From contig NZ_JAJEWL010000003.1 in NCBI RefSeq assembly GCF_020687695.1, forward strand, positions 124,001-188,000: a stretch of DNA of 64,000 bases, given 5' to 3'. Below, in pieces: positions 42,714 to 51,745 of this stretch; within the stretch, counting starts at the first letter, position 1; each line of letters begins with the position of its first letter. The translations under genes were made by a program, and so were the position numbers. The DNA comes from Pusillimonas sp. MFBS29. Lineage in GTDB: Bacteria; Pseudomonadota; Gammaproteobacteria; Burkholderiales; Burkholderiaceae_B. The notes beneath the pieces are model-generated. The model was not told where the DNA came from, did no database searches, and worked only from the letters and a program-made list of their open reading frames with translations.

Positions 42714-43514
42714 ATGCCTTACATCACAACGTCTGACAATATACGCGCCTATTATGATTTCGGTGGATCCGGGCCCGCTTTGATCATGGTGCATGGCGCC
42801 AGCCAGGACAGCCTTTCGTGGCAATACAACATCGACTTCTTCGCCCAGCATTACAGCGTCTACGCACTCGATCTGCCAGGGCATGGCAAAAGCGGCATGC
42901 CCGCGCAAGGCCCAAACCGCAACTCCGATGCCAATGCGCACTACCTGATCAGCGTCATCGACGCCCTGGGACTGGAAAGCGCCACATTAATAGGCCACTC
43001 CATGGGTGGAGGTATCGTGGCGCGGGCGGCTACCCTGGCAAAAGACAGGGTACAAGGACTGGTTCTGGTCGACGGGGCCTCCGTCAATGTGACCAAGTCT
43101 TCGGGCTATAACCCGAAGATACTGGAAATGGCCAGCATCAATCCAGGTGACTGGTTTGAGGTGACATTCCGTACCCTGATGGGCACGACGACTTCACCCG
43201 AACGGGCTGAAGAAGTCGTGACGGACGCCCGCCGTTGCATTCCGGCCGTTGCCTTTGCCGACATTTCTGCATTTGGCGGTTTCCGCATGGAGCATATTCT
43301 TGACGACATCGACTGCCCGGTGGTTATCGTTGAGGGCAGCGAAGACTGGTCTGTGCCGCCCGAATCCGCCCGCGCGGTTGAGACTGCGTTGAGGCAAAGG
43401 AGCGTGCCCGTCGAGTATCTGGAATGGGAAGGCGTCGGACACTTTCCTCAATCAGAATGTCCGGAAACATTTAACGTTGAAACGCTGGCCGCCATGAGAC
43501 GGCTGGGGCTATAA
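42714..43514 (+). CDS. alpha/beta hydrolase
   Basis: This 266-aa hydrolase shows MVHGASQDSLSW (oxyanion loop, near 24-35), the nucleophile elbow GHSMGGGIV with Ser near 96, the acid region VVIVEGSEDWSVPPE (near 205-219) and the C-terminal His in EGVGHFPQSE (near 242-251). It is not a close copy of the 30262 hydrolase. The class includes esterases, lactonases and C-C hydrolases of ring breakdown. ATG 42714 has GGAG seven bases upstream. The GntR gene follows four bases after its stop. Confidence 0.9.
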   Translation: MPYITTSDNIRAYYDFGGSGPALIMVHGASQDSLSWQYNIDFFAQHYSVYALDLPGHGKSGMPAQGPNRNSDANAHYLISVIDALGLESATLIGHSMGGGIVARAATLAKDRVQGLVLVDGASVNVTKSSGYNPKILEMASINPGDWFEVTFRTLMGTTTSPERAEEVVTDARRCIPAVAFADISAFGGFRMEHILDDIDCPVVIVEGSEDWSVPPESARAVETALRQRSVPVEYLEWEGVGHFPQSECPETFNVETLAAMRRLGL

Positions 43515-43518
43515 GACC

Positions 43519-44262
43519 ATGAGACGCGGCCAGCACGCGAATAACGGCCCTACGTTATATCAAAGCGTCAGCGACCATTTGCTGAGTCAGATCCAGAGCG
43601 GTCACTTTGCAGTCGGCAGCAAGCTTCCAACCGAGCGGGAATTATGTGATCAGTATGCGATAGGACGTCATACTGCTCGCGAGGCCTTGCGCCGGCTGAG
43701 CGATCTGGGCCTTATCGAGCGGCGCCGTCGTGCCGGAACAACCATCATCCGCCAGCATCCGCAAGCAAAGTTTGGTGTAGCACTGAATACTACGGATCAG
43801 TTGCAGCGCTATCTTGAGCTGACCGACCTGCATGTCACGCACGTCACACCTGATCTGCCTGGCCAGCCACCCGAAACGGAGCTGCCCGATGGACCCGCAG
43901 CCTGGATAAAAGTAGAAACCTTCCGCAGCCTGCCCGGCAACAAGCGCCCCATTTCGTGGACAGATATCTATCTGAGAAACGAGTACGAAAGCATTGTTGA
44001 AAAGATAGGCACACAATCAGGCGGCGTATACAGCTTGCTGACTGAATGCTTTGACGAGGCGGTAGAGAGTATTGAGATGGAGATTTCCGCCTCACGTTTC
44101 CCGACCAAAGTGGCGCGCCTGATGGGCTACGAAGAGTCGGATCCGGCGCTCCTGATGATAAGGACATTCAGGAATGCAGCGAGCAAGATCATGGAAATAG
44201 CCGTCAGCTATTACCCTCCGTACGATTTCAGGTATGTGGCCACCTCATTTCCCACAACCTGA
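43519..44262 (+). CDS. GntR-family regulator with UTRA domain (HutC type)
   Basis: This 247-aa regulator has an N-terminal winged helix (LYQSVSDHLLSQIQSGHF, LPTERELCDQYAIGRHTARE, about 13-80). A C-terminal UTRA effector domain (about 100-240) follows, with WTDIYLRNEY and YEESDPALLMIRTFRN. It sits inside the ligase-hydrolase-hydratase-OYE run, suggesting autoregulated control of that run. The inverted repeat at 40752-40774 is a possible target. The effector is unknown. Confidence 0.9.
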   Translation: MRRGQHANNGPTLYQSVSDHLLSQIQSGHFAVGSKLPTERELCDQYAIGRHTAREALRRLSDLGLIERRRRAGTTIIRQHPQAKFGVALNTTDQLQRYLELTDLHVTHVTPDLPGQPPETELPDGPAAWIKVETFRSLPGNKRPISWTDIYLRNEYESIVEKIGTQSGGVYSLLTECFDEAVESIEMEISASRFPTKVARLMGYEESDPALLMIRTFRNAASKIMEIAVSYYPPYDFRYVATSFPTT

Positions 44263-44306
44263 TCCCCAATCCCTTCCAACACAATCATCGGTTCAAAGGT
44301 AGAGCA

Positions 44307-45089
44307 ATGAAACGCAAATATGGTAAAGCCGTTACGGTAAAAACGAGTGGTCAGCACGCATTGGTGCGATTCGATCGCGGGGTCAACCGCAATGCCCTGG
44401 ACCAGGACACCATTCTTGCCCTGACCAGTGTGGCACATGATCTTGCTGATGCCCTTGATATTCAAACGGTCGTGCTGACCGGGGCCAAGGACATATTTTC
44501 AGCGGGTATCGATCTGAAAGACCCTAAAAAGTGGGAAGAGGCGGAAACCGCCCTTCTGGATCGCCGCAATGTGGCCCAGCGCGGAGCCAGGCTTTGCCGC
44601 CTCTGGGAAGAACTTCCGCAGATCACCATTGCAGCCATCGAAGGCGCTGCGGTAGGCGGATCGGCCGCCCTGGCACTTGCCTGCGACTGGCGCGTGATGG
44701 CCAACAATGGCTTCATCTACCTTCCCGAGGCGAAGGTGGGGCTGAACATGGGCTGGGGTGCCATTCCCCGCATGACATCCCTGATCGGTGCAGCACGTAC
44801 CAAACGCGCCATTCTGCTCGCGGAACGGCTGCCCGCAGCAACCGCTCTGGAGTGGGGCTTGATCGACGCGATCGCTGAACCCGAAGGCGCCGTTGAAGTT
44901 GCGCAGGAACTGGCCGCGCGCAGCGGTGAAACACCGGCCGCAATCTTGCGCATGACCAAGGAAGCGGTCAATGCACACGCGACAGCCTTGCATAAACTGG
45001 GCATATACATGGACGCAGATCAGGCACTGGTTTGCAGGGACAGCACCGAAGGCGCATCAGCCCGCGCGAAGTTCATGGGGAAATCATAA
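44307..45089 (+). CDS. enoyl-CoA hydratase/isomerase family protein
   Basis: This 260-aa crotonase-fold protein shows FDRGVNRNALDQDT, the first oxyanion segment DIFSAGIDLKD (about 64-74) and the second AIEGAAVGGSAALALACD (about 109-126), followed by PEAKVGLNMGWGAIPRM. The catalytic Glu expected after GLNM is not obvious (WGAIPRM), so it may be an isomerase, hydrolase or a hydratase with altered chemistry. ATG 44307 follows AAGG. It directly abuts the OYE gene and is likely cotranscribed with the preceding GntR gene. Confidence 0.9.
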   Translation: MKRKYGKAVTVKTSGQHALVRFDRGVNRNALDQDTILALTSVAHDLADALDIQTVVLTGAKDIFSAGIDLKDPKKWEEAETALLDRRNVAQRGARLCRLWEELPQITIAAIEGAAVGGSAALALACDWRVMANNGFIYLPEAKVGLNMGWGAIPRMTSLIGAARTKRAILLAERLPAATALEWGLIDAIAEPEGAVEVAQELAARSGETPAAILRMTKEAVNAHATALHKLGIYMDADQALVCRDSTEGASARAKFMGKS

Positions 45090-46262
45090 ATGGACGGCCA
45101 TCCTACGACAGACATTCCGTTGCTGTTTGCGCCACTGAACATTCGTGGGGCCACGGTACGCAACCGGATCGTCATTGCCCCCATGTCGATGTATTGTGCT
45201 GAAAACGGATTTCCGACGGATTTTCACGCGCATCATTATGCCCAGTTTGCGATAGGCGGCGCCGGCATTGTGTGCGTAGAGCAGGCGTCTGTCACACGCG
45301 TGGGCCGGATCACGAACGGTTGCCTGGGAATCTGGTCTGATGAACATGCCGAAGCGCTCAAGCCCATAGCCGGCTTTATCAAATCGCAGGGAGCAGTTCC
45401 CACCTTGCAGATTGCACACGCAGGCAGGAAAGCCAGTGCACAAAGAGCATGGGAAGGAAATGGTCCGCTGACGGCGGAAAATATTCAGAACGGCGACGAA
45501 TCCTGGACACCCGTAGGTCCATCGGACCTGGCTTTCGCCGACGGATGGCTGCAGCCACACGCACTGACCATTCCCGAAATCCATGAGCATGCGGTTTATT
45601 TCGCCAAAGGAGCCGTCAGGGCCTTAGAGGCGGGATTCGACATTATCGAGATCCATATGGCTCACGGATACCTGCTGCAAAGCTTTCTGTCGCCGTTGGC
45701 GAACAAACGCAACGACCAGTATGGCGGAAGCCTGGAGAACCGCATGCGATTTCCGCTGGAGGTCGCAACCGCCGTACGGGCAGCCATCCCTCAGGACACG
45801 CCATTATTTGTGCGGATATCTGCGGTGGACTGGATTGAAGGTGGCTGGGAGATCGAGGACAGCGTTGTGTTTTCCCGCGAACTCAAGAAGATCGGAGTCG
45901 ACGTAATCGACTGCTCATCGGGTGGCAATCTTGTGATGGGTGCCACGAACGCCAGTTTCAGGCGCGCACCAGGCTATCAGGCGGAGTTTGCCCGACGCAT
46001 CAAGGCCGAGACCGGGATTCAGACGCAAGCAGTGGGCTTGATCCGCACCGCGCAACTGGCAAATGAGCTGCTTGAATCGGGGCACGCAGACCTGATTGCG
46101 ATCGGTCGCCAGGCCTTGTTCAATCCGAACTGGCCGCATCATGCTGCAGAGGAAATGGGCATGACCCGCGCTTTCAAACACTGGCCACACCAATATGGCT
46201 GGTGGCTGGAGAAATGGAAGTCAGGTCTGAGTGCCAATGGCGAGACGCTGAACGTACGGTGA
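45090..46262 (+). CDS. NADH:flavin oxidoreductase, old yellow enzyme (YqjM-like)
   Basis: This 390-aa TIM-barrel flavoenzyme resembles class III old yellow enzymes. It has NRIVIAPMSMYCAENG (about 20-35), the substrate-binding HAGRKAS (about 109-115), the proton-donor region EIHMAHGYLLQSFLSP (about 185-200) and GGSLENRMRFPLEV. The residue that is Cys in YqjM (PMCMY), which tunes the flavin, is Ser here. OYEs reduce activated C=C bonds next to carbonyls or nitro groups. ATG 45090 directly follows the hydratase TAA. It ends the rightward run and is convergent with the SDR at 46271 with eight bases between. Confidence 0.92.
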   Translation: MDGHPTTDIPLLFAPLNIRGATVRNRIVIAPMSMYCAENGFPTDFHAHHYAQFAIGGAGIVCVEQASVTRVGRITNGCLGIWSDEHAEALKPIAGFIKSQGAVPTLQIAHAGRKASAQRAWEGNGPLTAENIQNGDESWTPVGPSDLAFADGWLQPHALTIPEIHEHAVYFAKGAVRALEAGFDIIEIHMAHGYLLQSFLSPLANKRNDQYGGSLENRMRFPLEVATAVRAAIPQDTPLFVRISAVDWIEGGWEIEDSVVFSRELKKIGVDVIDCSSGGNLVMGATNASFRRAPGYQAEFARRIKAETGIQTQAVGLIRTAQLANELLESGHADLIAIGRQALFNPNWPHHAAEEMGMTRAFKHWPHQYGWWLEKWKSGLSANGETLNVR

Positions 46263-46270
46263 AAGCGCCC

Positions 46271-47047
46271 TCACGCCATCCCCTGCCCGCCATTTACATC
46301 CAGCGAAACGCCGGTAATGAAGGCGGCGTCATCGGAAGCCAGAAAAGCGACCGCGCCGGCAATATCCTCTACGCCGGCGTGACGACGCAAAGGAATTTCC
46401 GAGACGATACGCTCGCGCTCTTCGGCACTACGACGCTCCGCCCACAAACCGCTGGTGCGGGGCGTCAGCACGACCCCGGGGCAAATACAGTTCACGGTAA
46501 TCCCGTATTCACCGTATTCCATTGCCAGCTGTCGTGTTAACGCCGCGATGGCGCCCTTGGCGGCCGCGTAGTTCGGCCCCGCAATCAGGCTGCCATAGCG
46601 GCCCGCTTTCGAGCCGTAGTTGATGACCCGCCCTGCGCCACTGCGCTGCATCAGGGGCAACGCAGCACGGCAAGCGCGCACCGCCCCCATCAGGTTCAGG
46701 TTCAACACCTTATCCCAATCACCATCCGTTTCATCGGCGAAGCGATATGGCGTATGCAACGAGCCGCCCGCATTATTGACCAATACATCCAGCCTGCCGG
46801 TTGCATCAAACACACTTTGAATGGCCTGGCGTATTTCCGCCTCGCTGGTGGAGTCTGCCTGTACAACCCCCACCTGCAGGCTCAGGCGCGCCGCATCCTG
46901 GCTCACGCTTTCGAGCGCACGCGGATCAAGGTCGGAAACCCATACGTGCATGCCTTCCTGCGCCAGCCGCAACGCAGTCGCCTTGCCTATTCCCGCTGCA
47001 GCACCAGTCAGAAATGCCGTTTTCCCTGCCAGGCCACGCATCGTCAT
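46271..47047 (-). CDS. short-chain dehydrogenase/reductase
   Basis: This SDR of about 258 aa has the cofactor motif TGAAAGIGKATA (about 14-25), NNAGGSLHTP (about 90-99), catalytic Ser in INYGSKAG (about 143) and YAAAKGAIAAL (YxxxK, about 157-167). The C-terminus SGVSLDVNGGQGM is classical. It oxidises or reduces an alcohol/ketone with NAD(P). The first ATG (47047) overlaps the stop of the upstream Bug gene (ATGA); ATG 47041 is also possible. It is the last gene of the leftward cluster that starts at 54175 or at the Bug gene. Confidence 0.93.
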   Translation of the reverse strand: MTMRGLAGKTAFLTGAAAGIGKATALRLAQEGMHVWVSDLDPRALESVSQDAARLSLQVGVVQADSTSEAEIRQAIQSVFDATGRLDVLVNNAGGSLHTPYRFADETDGDWDKVLNLNLMGAVRACRAALPLMQRSGAGRVINYGSKAGRYGSLIAGPNYAAAKGAIAALTRQLAMEYGEYGITVNCICPGVVLTPRTSGLWAERRSAEERERIVSEIPLRRHAGVEDIAGAVAFLASDDAAFITGVSLDVNGGQGMA

Positions 47048-48024
47048 TCAACCTTGATATTCGCAAACTCGATGACTTCGGCCCAGCGTTTTGTTTCTGT
47101 GTCCAGCAATGCACGGAAGTCAGCTATCGATCCACCCATGGGCTCTGCACCTACGTTGGCCAGCCGCTGTTTGAACGTGTCGGTAGCCAGGATCTTGTTC
47201 ACTTCTGTGTTGAGTTTTTCCAGTATGGCAGGAGGTGTGCCAGCGGGAGCCAGTATCGAGAACCATCCTTGTGACTCGAAGCCGGTTACGCCTTCTTCTT
47301 CCATGGTCGGAATATCGGGCGCGGCTGCACTACGCTTCTTGGTAGTCACTGCCAGTGCCTTGACCCGTCCGGACTTGATGTTCGGTAGCGAGGCGGGCAA
47401 GTTATCGAACATCATCTCGATCTGCCCACCCATGAGGTCCGTCAAGGCGGGAGAACTGCCCCGATAAGGAATGTGCATGATATCGGTACCGGTCATTGAT
47501 TTGAACAGTTCCGATGAGAGGTGCGGGGTGCCACCGATGCTGGACGAACCGTAATTGACTTTTCCGGGTCGCTCTTTGGCGTAGGCAACCAGCTCTTTCA
47601 CCGACGATACCGGCAACTTGGGATTAACGATCAACACATTGGGTACCGTTGCCACAACGATGATGGGATCCAGCTCTTTCTGCGGATTGAACGGATTGGA
47701 CTTGAAAAGCTGAGGGTTGATGGTCAAGGTTTGTGGTGCGCCGATAACCAGCGTATAGCCATCAGGCGCGGATCGTGCAGCAGCCTCCATGCCAATATTT
47801 CCGCTTGCCCCGCTACGGTTCTCAACCACGAAGGGCTGCCCCAGTGCGCGTGCCAGGCGGTCGGAAATTTCCCGCCCGACGATGTCAGTGGCTCCCCCAG
47901 GCGGAAATGGCACAATCACCTTGACGGGACGATCAGGATAATTAGCGGCCGTATCCTGTGCCTGGGCAACGCCCGACATCATCAGGACAGACAGTACGAT
48001 CGGAAGTGTTTTAAGGAATCGCAT
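47044..48024 (-). CDS. Bug/TctC-family binding protein
   Basis: This 326-aa periplasmic protein has a signal peptide MRFLKTLPIVLSVLMMSGVA ending near QAQ. The Bug signature YPDRPVKVIVPFPPGGATDI follows, with IMHIPYRGSSPALTDLMGGQ mid-protein. ATG 48024 has AAGGAG nine bases upstream; the ORF opens at 48078 inside the ABC permease gene and that start is unlikely. It is unusual to find a TTT-type receptor inside an operon with an SsuABC-type ABC importer, which has its own receptor at 50658. Confidence 0.93.
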   Translation of the reverse strand: MRFLKTLPIVLSVLMMSGVAQAQDTAANYPDRPVKVIVPFPPGGATDIVGREISDRLARALGQPFVVENRSGASGNIGMEAAARSAPDGYTLVIGAPQTLTINPQLFKSNPFNPQKELDPIIVVATVPNVLIVNPKLPVSSVKELVAYAKERPGKVNYGSSSIGGTPHLSSELFKSMTGTDIMHIPYRGSSPALTDLMGGQIEMMFDNLPASLPNIKSGRVKALAVTTKKRSAAAPDIPTMEEEGVTGFESQGWFSILAPAGTPPAILEKLNTEVNKILATDTFKQRLANVGAEPMGGSIADFRALLDTETKRWAEVIEFANIKVE

Positions 48025-48059
48025 TTGAAAGTCTCCTTGTGGTTTAGTAATCCAGCGCT

Positions 48060-48938
48060 TCAGGTCTGCATGCCCCAACGCTGGATGGTTCGCTGCTCGA
48101 TGGTTCGGAAGATAAGGTTCTCGACCACCAGGCCGATGATGATGATGGTCAGCAAACCAGCAAATACTGCGGCAATATCCAGCTGATTCTTGCTTTCATA
48201 GATAAACCACCCCAGCCCGCCGCTGCTGGAGCTCACGCCAAATACCAGCTCTGCAGCAATCAGCGTGCGCCACGCGAACGCCCAGCCTATCTTCAGGCCC
48301 GAAAGTATGCTTGGGAATGCTGCCGGGATAAGGATTTTCATAATGAAGGACAGATGCGACAAGCCATAATTGCGTCCGACCATCTTCAGCGTTGGCGAGA
48401 CAGCCTGGAACCCGGAATATGTGTTAAGGGTTACCGCCCACAATACTGAATGCACCAGGACAAACACCATGGTCATCTTTCCCAAGCCAAACCAGATCAA
48501 CGCCAGCGGCAACAAGGCAATTGCCGGCAACGGATTGAACATGGCTGTCATCACCTCGAGAAAATCGGTACCCAACCTCGTGGTGATTGCAAGCAAAGTC
48601 AGCAAGGCAGCCAGGGCTATGCCAGCGACATAGCCTGTCATCAGTACATCGAGCGACACGCCGATACGCTCAGGCAACTGTCCGGCAAATGTGGCATCAA
48701 ACAATGCAAGACATGTCTGCGTAAAGGTCGGAAGCAAAAGTTCATTGTCCAGATAGCGGGCATAGACCTCCCAGAGGCATGCCAGAACGGCCAGGACAAG
48801 CAACTTTCGCAACCACCCCTGATCCCACAAGCGCGCCATCAAAGGCAAGGAGTTCTCGACAATACCCAGGCTCTCGGAAGCTTTGGGCTCTTTATAGACA
48901 TTCGGGCGCGCGCTATCGCGCAAGACGTCATCAGACAT
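48060..48938 (-). CDS. ABC permease, nitrate/sulfonate/taurine type
   Basis: This 292-aa permease has about six helices and the BPD_transp_1 signature SGLKIGWAFAWRTLIAAELVF (as GLKIGWAFAWRTLIAAEL, about 205-222), characteristic of SsuC/TauC/NrtB proteins. ATG 48938 has GAGGAG eight bases upstream and overlaps the ATPase gene by eight bases. With the ATPase at 48931 and the receptor at 50658 it forms a complete importer. The substrate is unknown; the class carries sulfonates, thiamine precursors, aromatic acids and others. Confidence 0.92.
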   Translation of the reverse strand: MSDDVLRDSARPNVYKEPKASESLGIVENSLPLMARLWDQGWLRKLLVLAVLACLWEVYARYLDNELLLPTFTQTCLALFDATFAGQLPERIGVSLDVLMTGYVAGIALAALLTLLAITTRLGTDFLEVMTAMFNPLPAIALLPLALIWFGLGKMTMVFVLVHSVLWAVTLNTYSGFQAVSPTLKMVGRNYGLSHLSFIMKILIPAAFPSILSGLKIGWAFAWRTLIAAELVFGVSSSSGGLGWFIYESKNQLDIAAVFAGLLTIIIIGLVVENLIFRTIEQRTIQRWGMQT

Positions 48939-49707
48939 GGCCGCTCTCCTCGATCTCTTGGGAAAAAAGTAGATGCTTGATTTCATCCTCCAGCGCGGCT
49001 TGCGCACCATCCTGACCTGAGCCCGGATCGATGCCATTGAGCTCGGCCCTGACCTGGCCGGGATGCGGAGACAGCAGCAGGATGCGGCTGCCTATACGGA
49101 CGGCCTCCGGGATAGAGTGTGTGACGAACAAAACCGTGAAGCGCGTCTCTTCCCAAAGCTGCATAAGCTCGTCTTGCATCTTGCGTCGTGTCAGGTCATC
49201 CAGGGCGGCGAACGGCTCATCCATAAGAATGATGTCCGGTTCCATGGCCATGCCGCGCGCTATGGCGACACGCTGCTTCATACCACCAGAAAGCATGTGT
49301 GGATAGCTATCGACAAACTTTCCCAGATTGACTTTATCGAGGTAATACAAGGCACGTTCCTCGGCCTCCTTGCCTCGCAAAGTTCCAGACGACTTCAGTG
49401 CGAACTCAACGTTTTGCCTGACGGTTTTCCAAGGCAGAAGTTGGTCAAACTCCTGGAAAACCATCATGCGATCAGCTCCTGGCCGCAGCACTGGTTTGCC
49501 TTGGAGCAGAATCTGGCCTTCTGTTGGACGCAGGTAGCCGCCTACCGCCTTCAATAAAGTGGACTTGCCGCAGCCTGAAGGCCCCAGAAGAATATATCGA
49601 TCGCCCTGCCGTACCGAAAAATCCACTCGATACGTAGCGGTCACCAGATGTTCACGTGTCTTGTATTGCAGGGTGACTCCCCTGACTTCAAGCAAAGGTG
49701 CCGTCAT
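48931..49707 (-). CDS. ABC ATPase, SsuB/TauB type
   Basis: This 258-aa ATPase has Walker A LLGPSGCGKST (about 38-48), the signature MLSGGMKQRVAIARG (about 136-150), Walker B IILMDEPFAALDDLTR and the H-loop FVTHSIPEAVR. The pattern is that of the nitrate/sulfonate/taurine group. Its start overlaps the stop of the upstream metallo-hydrolase gene (ATGA) and its end overlaps the permease gene, so these three proteins are probably made in a coupled fashion. Confidence 0.93.
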   Translation of the reverse strand: MTAPLLEVRGVTLQYKTREHLVTATYRVDFSVRQGDRYILLGPSGCGKSTLLKAVGGYLRPTEGQILLQGKPVLRPGADRMMVFQEFDQLLPWKTVRQNVEFALKSSGTLRGKEAEERALYYLDKVNLGKFVDSYPHMLSGGMKQRVAIARGMAMEPDIILMDEPFAALDDLTRRKMQDELMQLWEETRFTVLFVTHSIPEAVRIGSRILLLSPHPGQVRAELNGIDPGSGQDGAQAALEDEIKHLLFSQEIEESGHV

Positions 49708-50642
49708 GAAATTACCCCGCTATCAATAGTATGCGTATCCCCACCAAGTTGATTGGGCACGTCGAAACCGCCAAAGTCGGCGACATATCCGCTGCCGCTC
49801 CTGCGCACAAAACATGCATGTGGTTCGGCAAAATGCGCGGGCAGCAATATGGCATTTTCGTCAGCACAAGCAGACAGCAATCGCAGGCGTGTACGGACAC
49901 CACCATCAGGGTCGTCATCGAAGCCGGTATACAACTGCGGATGATGAATCTGCAAGGGATGATGAAAAATATCTCCGCTGCAATACGCACGCTTGCCCCC
50001 GGAAGCAACACGTATGCACACGTGACCTGCAGTGTGCCCAGGTGCCGGTTCGACGGTCAGTACACCATCGAGCTCATACCCGTCATCGACCAACATCATT
50101 TGGCCAGCCTCCACCACAGGCAAAATACTGTCGTTGAAAACATGGTCGTTGATATGCCGATGCTGGTAATCCGCCCTGCGTGCATCCCAGCGATCAAATT
50201 CCTTGCGGCCGAATAGATAGCGGGCATTAGGAAACGTAGGCACCCATTTGCCATTAGACAATCGCGTATTCCATCCAACATGATCGCAATGCAAATGCGT
50301 ACACATGACGTAGTCAACATCCTCAGGTTGTATGCCAGCCTCGGCAAGGCGTGACAACCAGGGCGTGTCGCACATATGAAACCGTGGAACCTGCGGCCTC
50401 TGTTTGTGGTTGCCGACACACGTATCAATAAGCACTATGCAATTCGGTGTACGTAGCAGCCAGCTGTGAATGCTGGTGCGAAAGCGATTCTCCGTTGCGT
50501 CGTAGAAAGTGGGCTCCATTTGATGACGTAATGGTTCAAGCATATGGGACTCAAACGCCGGAAAGAGTTCGTGCGGCTGAAACCCAAGTCCCAGCCGTTC
50601 CTCGATTCGCTCTACACCAACAGTGCCTAACTGTATTTTCAT
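49704..50642 (-). CDS. metallo-beta-lactamase-fold hydrolase
   Basis: This 312-aa enzyme has the zinc motif THLHCDHVGWN (about residues 114-124), the third His in GHTAGHVC (about 209-216), the Asp in CSGDIFHHP (about 228-236) and a late His in LLPAHFAEP. A preceding IVLIDTCVG forms the first strand. The layout fits lactonase or thioesterase-like MBL enzymes rather than RNases or glyoxalases. It is inserted between the ABC receptor and ATPase genes, which ties its substrate to what the importer brings in (inference). It is not a close copy of the 29086 gene. Confidence 0.88.
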   Translation of the reverse strand: MKIQLGTVGVERIEERLGLGFQPHELFPAFESHMLEPLRHQMEPTFYDATENRFRTSIHSWLLRTPNCIVLIDTCVGNHKQRPQVPRFHMCDTPWLSRLAEAGIQPEDVDYVMCTHLHCDHVGWNTRLSNGKWVPTFPNARYLFGRKEFDRWDARRADYQHRHINDHVFNDSILPVVEAGQMMLVDDGYELDGVLTVEPAPGHTAGHVCIRVASGGKRAYCSGDIFHHPLQIHHPQLYTGFDDDPDGGVRTRLRLLSACADENAILLPAHFAEPHACFVRRSGSGYVADFGGFDVPNQLGGDTHTIDSGVIS

Positions 50643-50657
50643 GTGCCGACCATTTCG

Positions 50658-51674
50658 TTAGTTCCCGGGCAGATCATGCATCTGCGTTACGAACAAATCT
50701 TTCCACGATGCTGGCTTGGTTTTGATCGTTCCTATTTCATGCATGAAGTCGGCAAAGGCCATCAAGCCTTGCGGCGTAAGGTTGTACTCAACCTTTGGAT
50801 CAGACAACATCTCGACAACGTCCTCGACGGGATCGGTATCCTTTGTGATGTCCAGATAGATTTGTGCGGCCTCCTGTTTGTTGGCCGTAATAAACTTCTG
50901 TGCCTCGTCGAGGGCGTTCAGGACCGCCTGCGTTACCTTGGGGTTTTTTTCCTGAAACCGATTCGTCGTATACACCACATTGGTTGAGCTAGGCCCACCC
51001 ACTACCCCATAGGTATCGATGACGGAATGGAAGCCCGGCTGCTTCAGTTCCCGGTAAGAAAATGGCGGAACCGTGAAATCGGCAGTGACCTGGCCTTTAC
51101 CTGACAACATGATTGCCATGCTGTCTGACAAGGGCATGGCAATCGTCAGCCGATCCAGTACGTCGTACTTATCCTGGCCAAACGCCTTGGCCGCCGCCAT
51201 TTGCAGTACGACCGCCTGAGTGGAAACCTTGATACCCGAGACAACAATCCTGTCTTTTTCGGTGAAATCTTCAACGGTCTTCGTTTCGGGATTGCGACTT
51301 ACCAGATACATTGGCATCGCATTCAGGGAAGCCAGCCCCGTTACGCTGGCCGGCGTATTCTGTGTACGAGACCACATGGTCAGAAATGGCGGCGGACCGG
51401 CCACTGCGAAGTCCAATGCACCGGCCAGAAGCGCATCGTTCATGATTGAGCCGCCCGTAAACTGATTCCAGCTTACTTTTACATCCGACAACCCCAGTTC
51501 ACGAGTATGCTTTTCTACGAGCTTTTGCTCCTGCATCACCATCAGCGGCAAGTAGGCAATGCCGTACTGCCTGGCCAGACGCACTTCCGTGACATCGGCA
51601 TGTGCAGGCGCTACACCCAGGCACAGCACCAAACCAGCCACACCCAGGATATTCTTGAATTTAAAGGCTTTCAT
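50658..51674 (-). CDS. ABC substrate-binding protein, SsuA/NMT1-like
   Basis: This 338-aa periplasmic protein has a Sec signal (MKAFKFKNILGVAGLVLCLG, cleavage near PAHA). The mature part has EVRLARQYGIAYLPLMVMQE and NQFTGGSIMNDALLAGALDF, as in NrtA/SsuA/ThiY-like receptors. ATG 51674 has GGAGA upstream; the longer ORF start at 51740 is unlikely. It serves the permease and ATPase at 48060-49707. The preceding SDR gene ends 71 bases upstream. Confidence 0.92.
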   Translation of the reverse strand: MKAFKFKNILGVAGLVLCLGVAPAHADVTEVRLARQYGIAYLPLMVMQEQKLVEKHTRELGLSDVKVSWNQFTGGSIMNDALLAGALDFAVAGPPPFLTMWSRTQNTPASVTGLASLNAMPMYLVSRNPETKTVEDFTEKDRIVVSGIKVSTQAVVLQMAAAKAFGQDKYDVLDRLTIAMPLSDSMAIMLSGKGQVTADFTVPPFSYRELKQPGFHSVIDTYGVVGGPSSTNVVYTTNRFQEKNPKVTQAVLNALDEAQKFITANKQEAAQIYLDITKDTDPVEDVVEMLSDPKVEYNLTPQGLMAFADFMHEIGTIKTKPASWKDLFVTQMHDLPGN

Positions 51675-51745
51675 TGTTTGTCTCCATTGCATAGTTAAAG
51701 CCCGGCCGCACAACTTCTGATTGTTGGTCGGCCACGACACACCCT

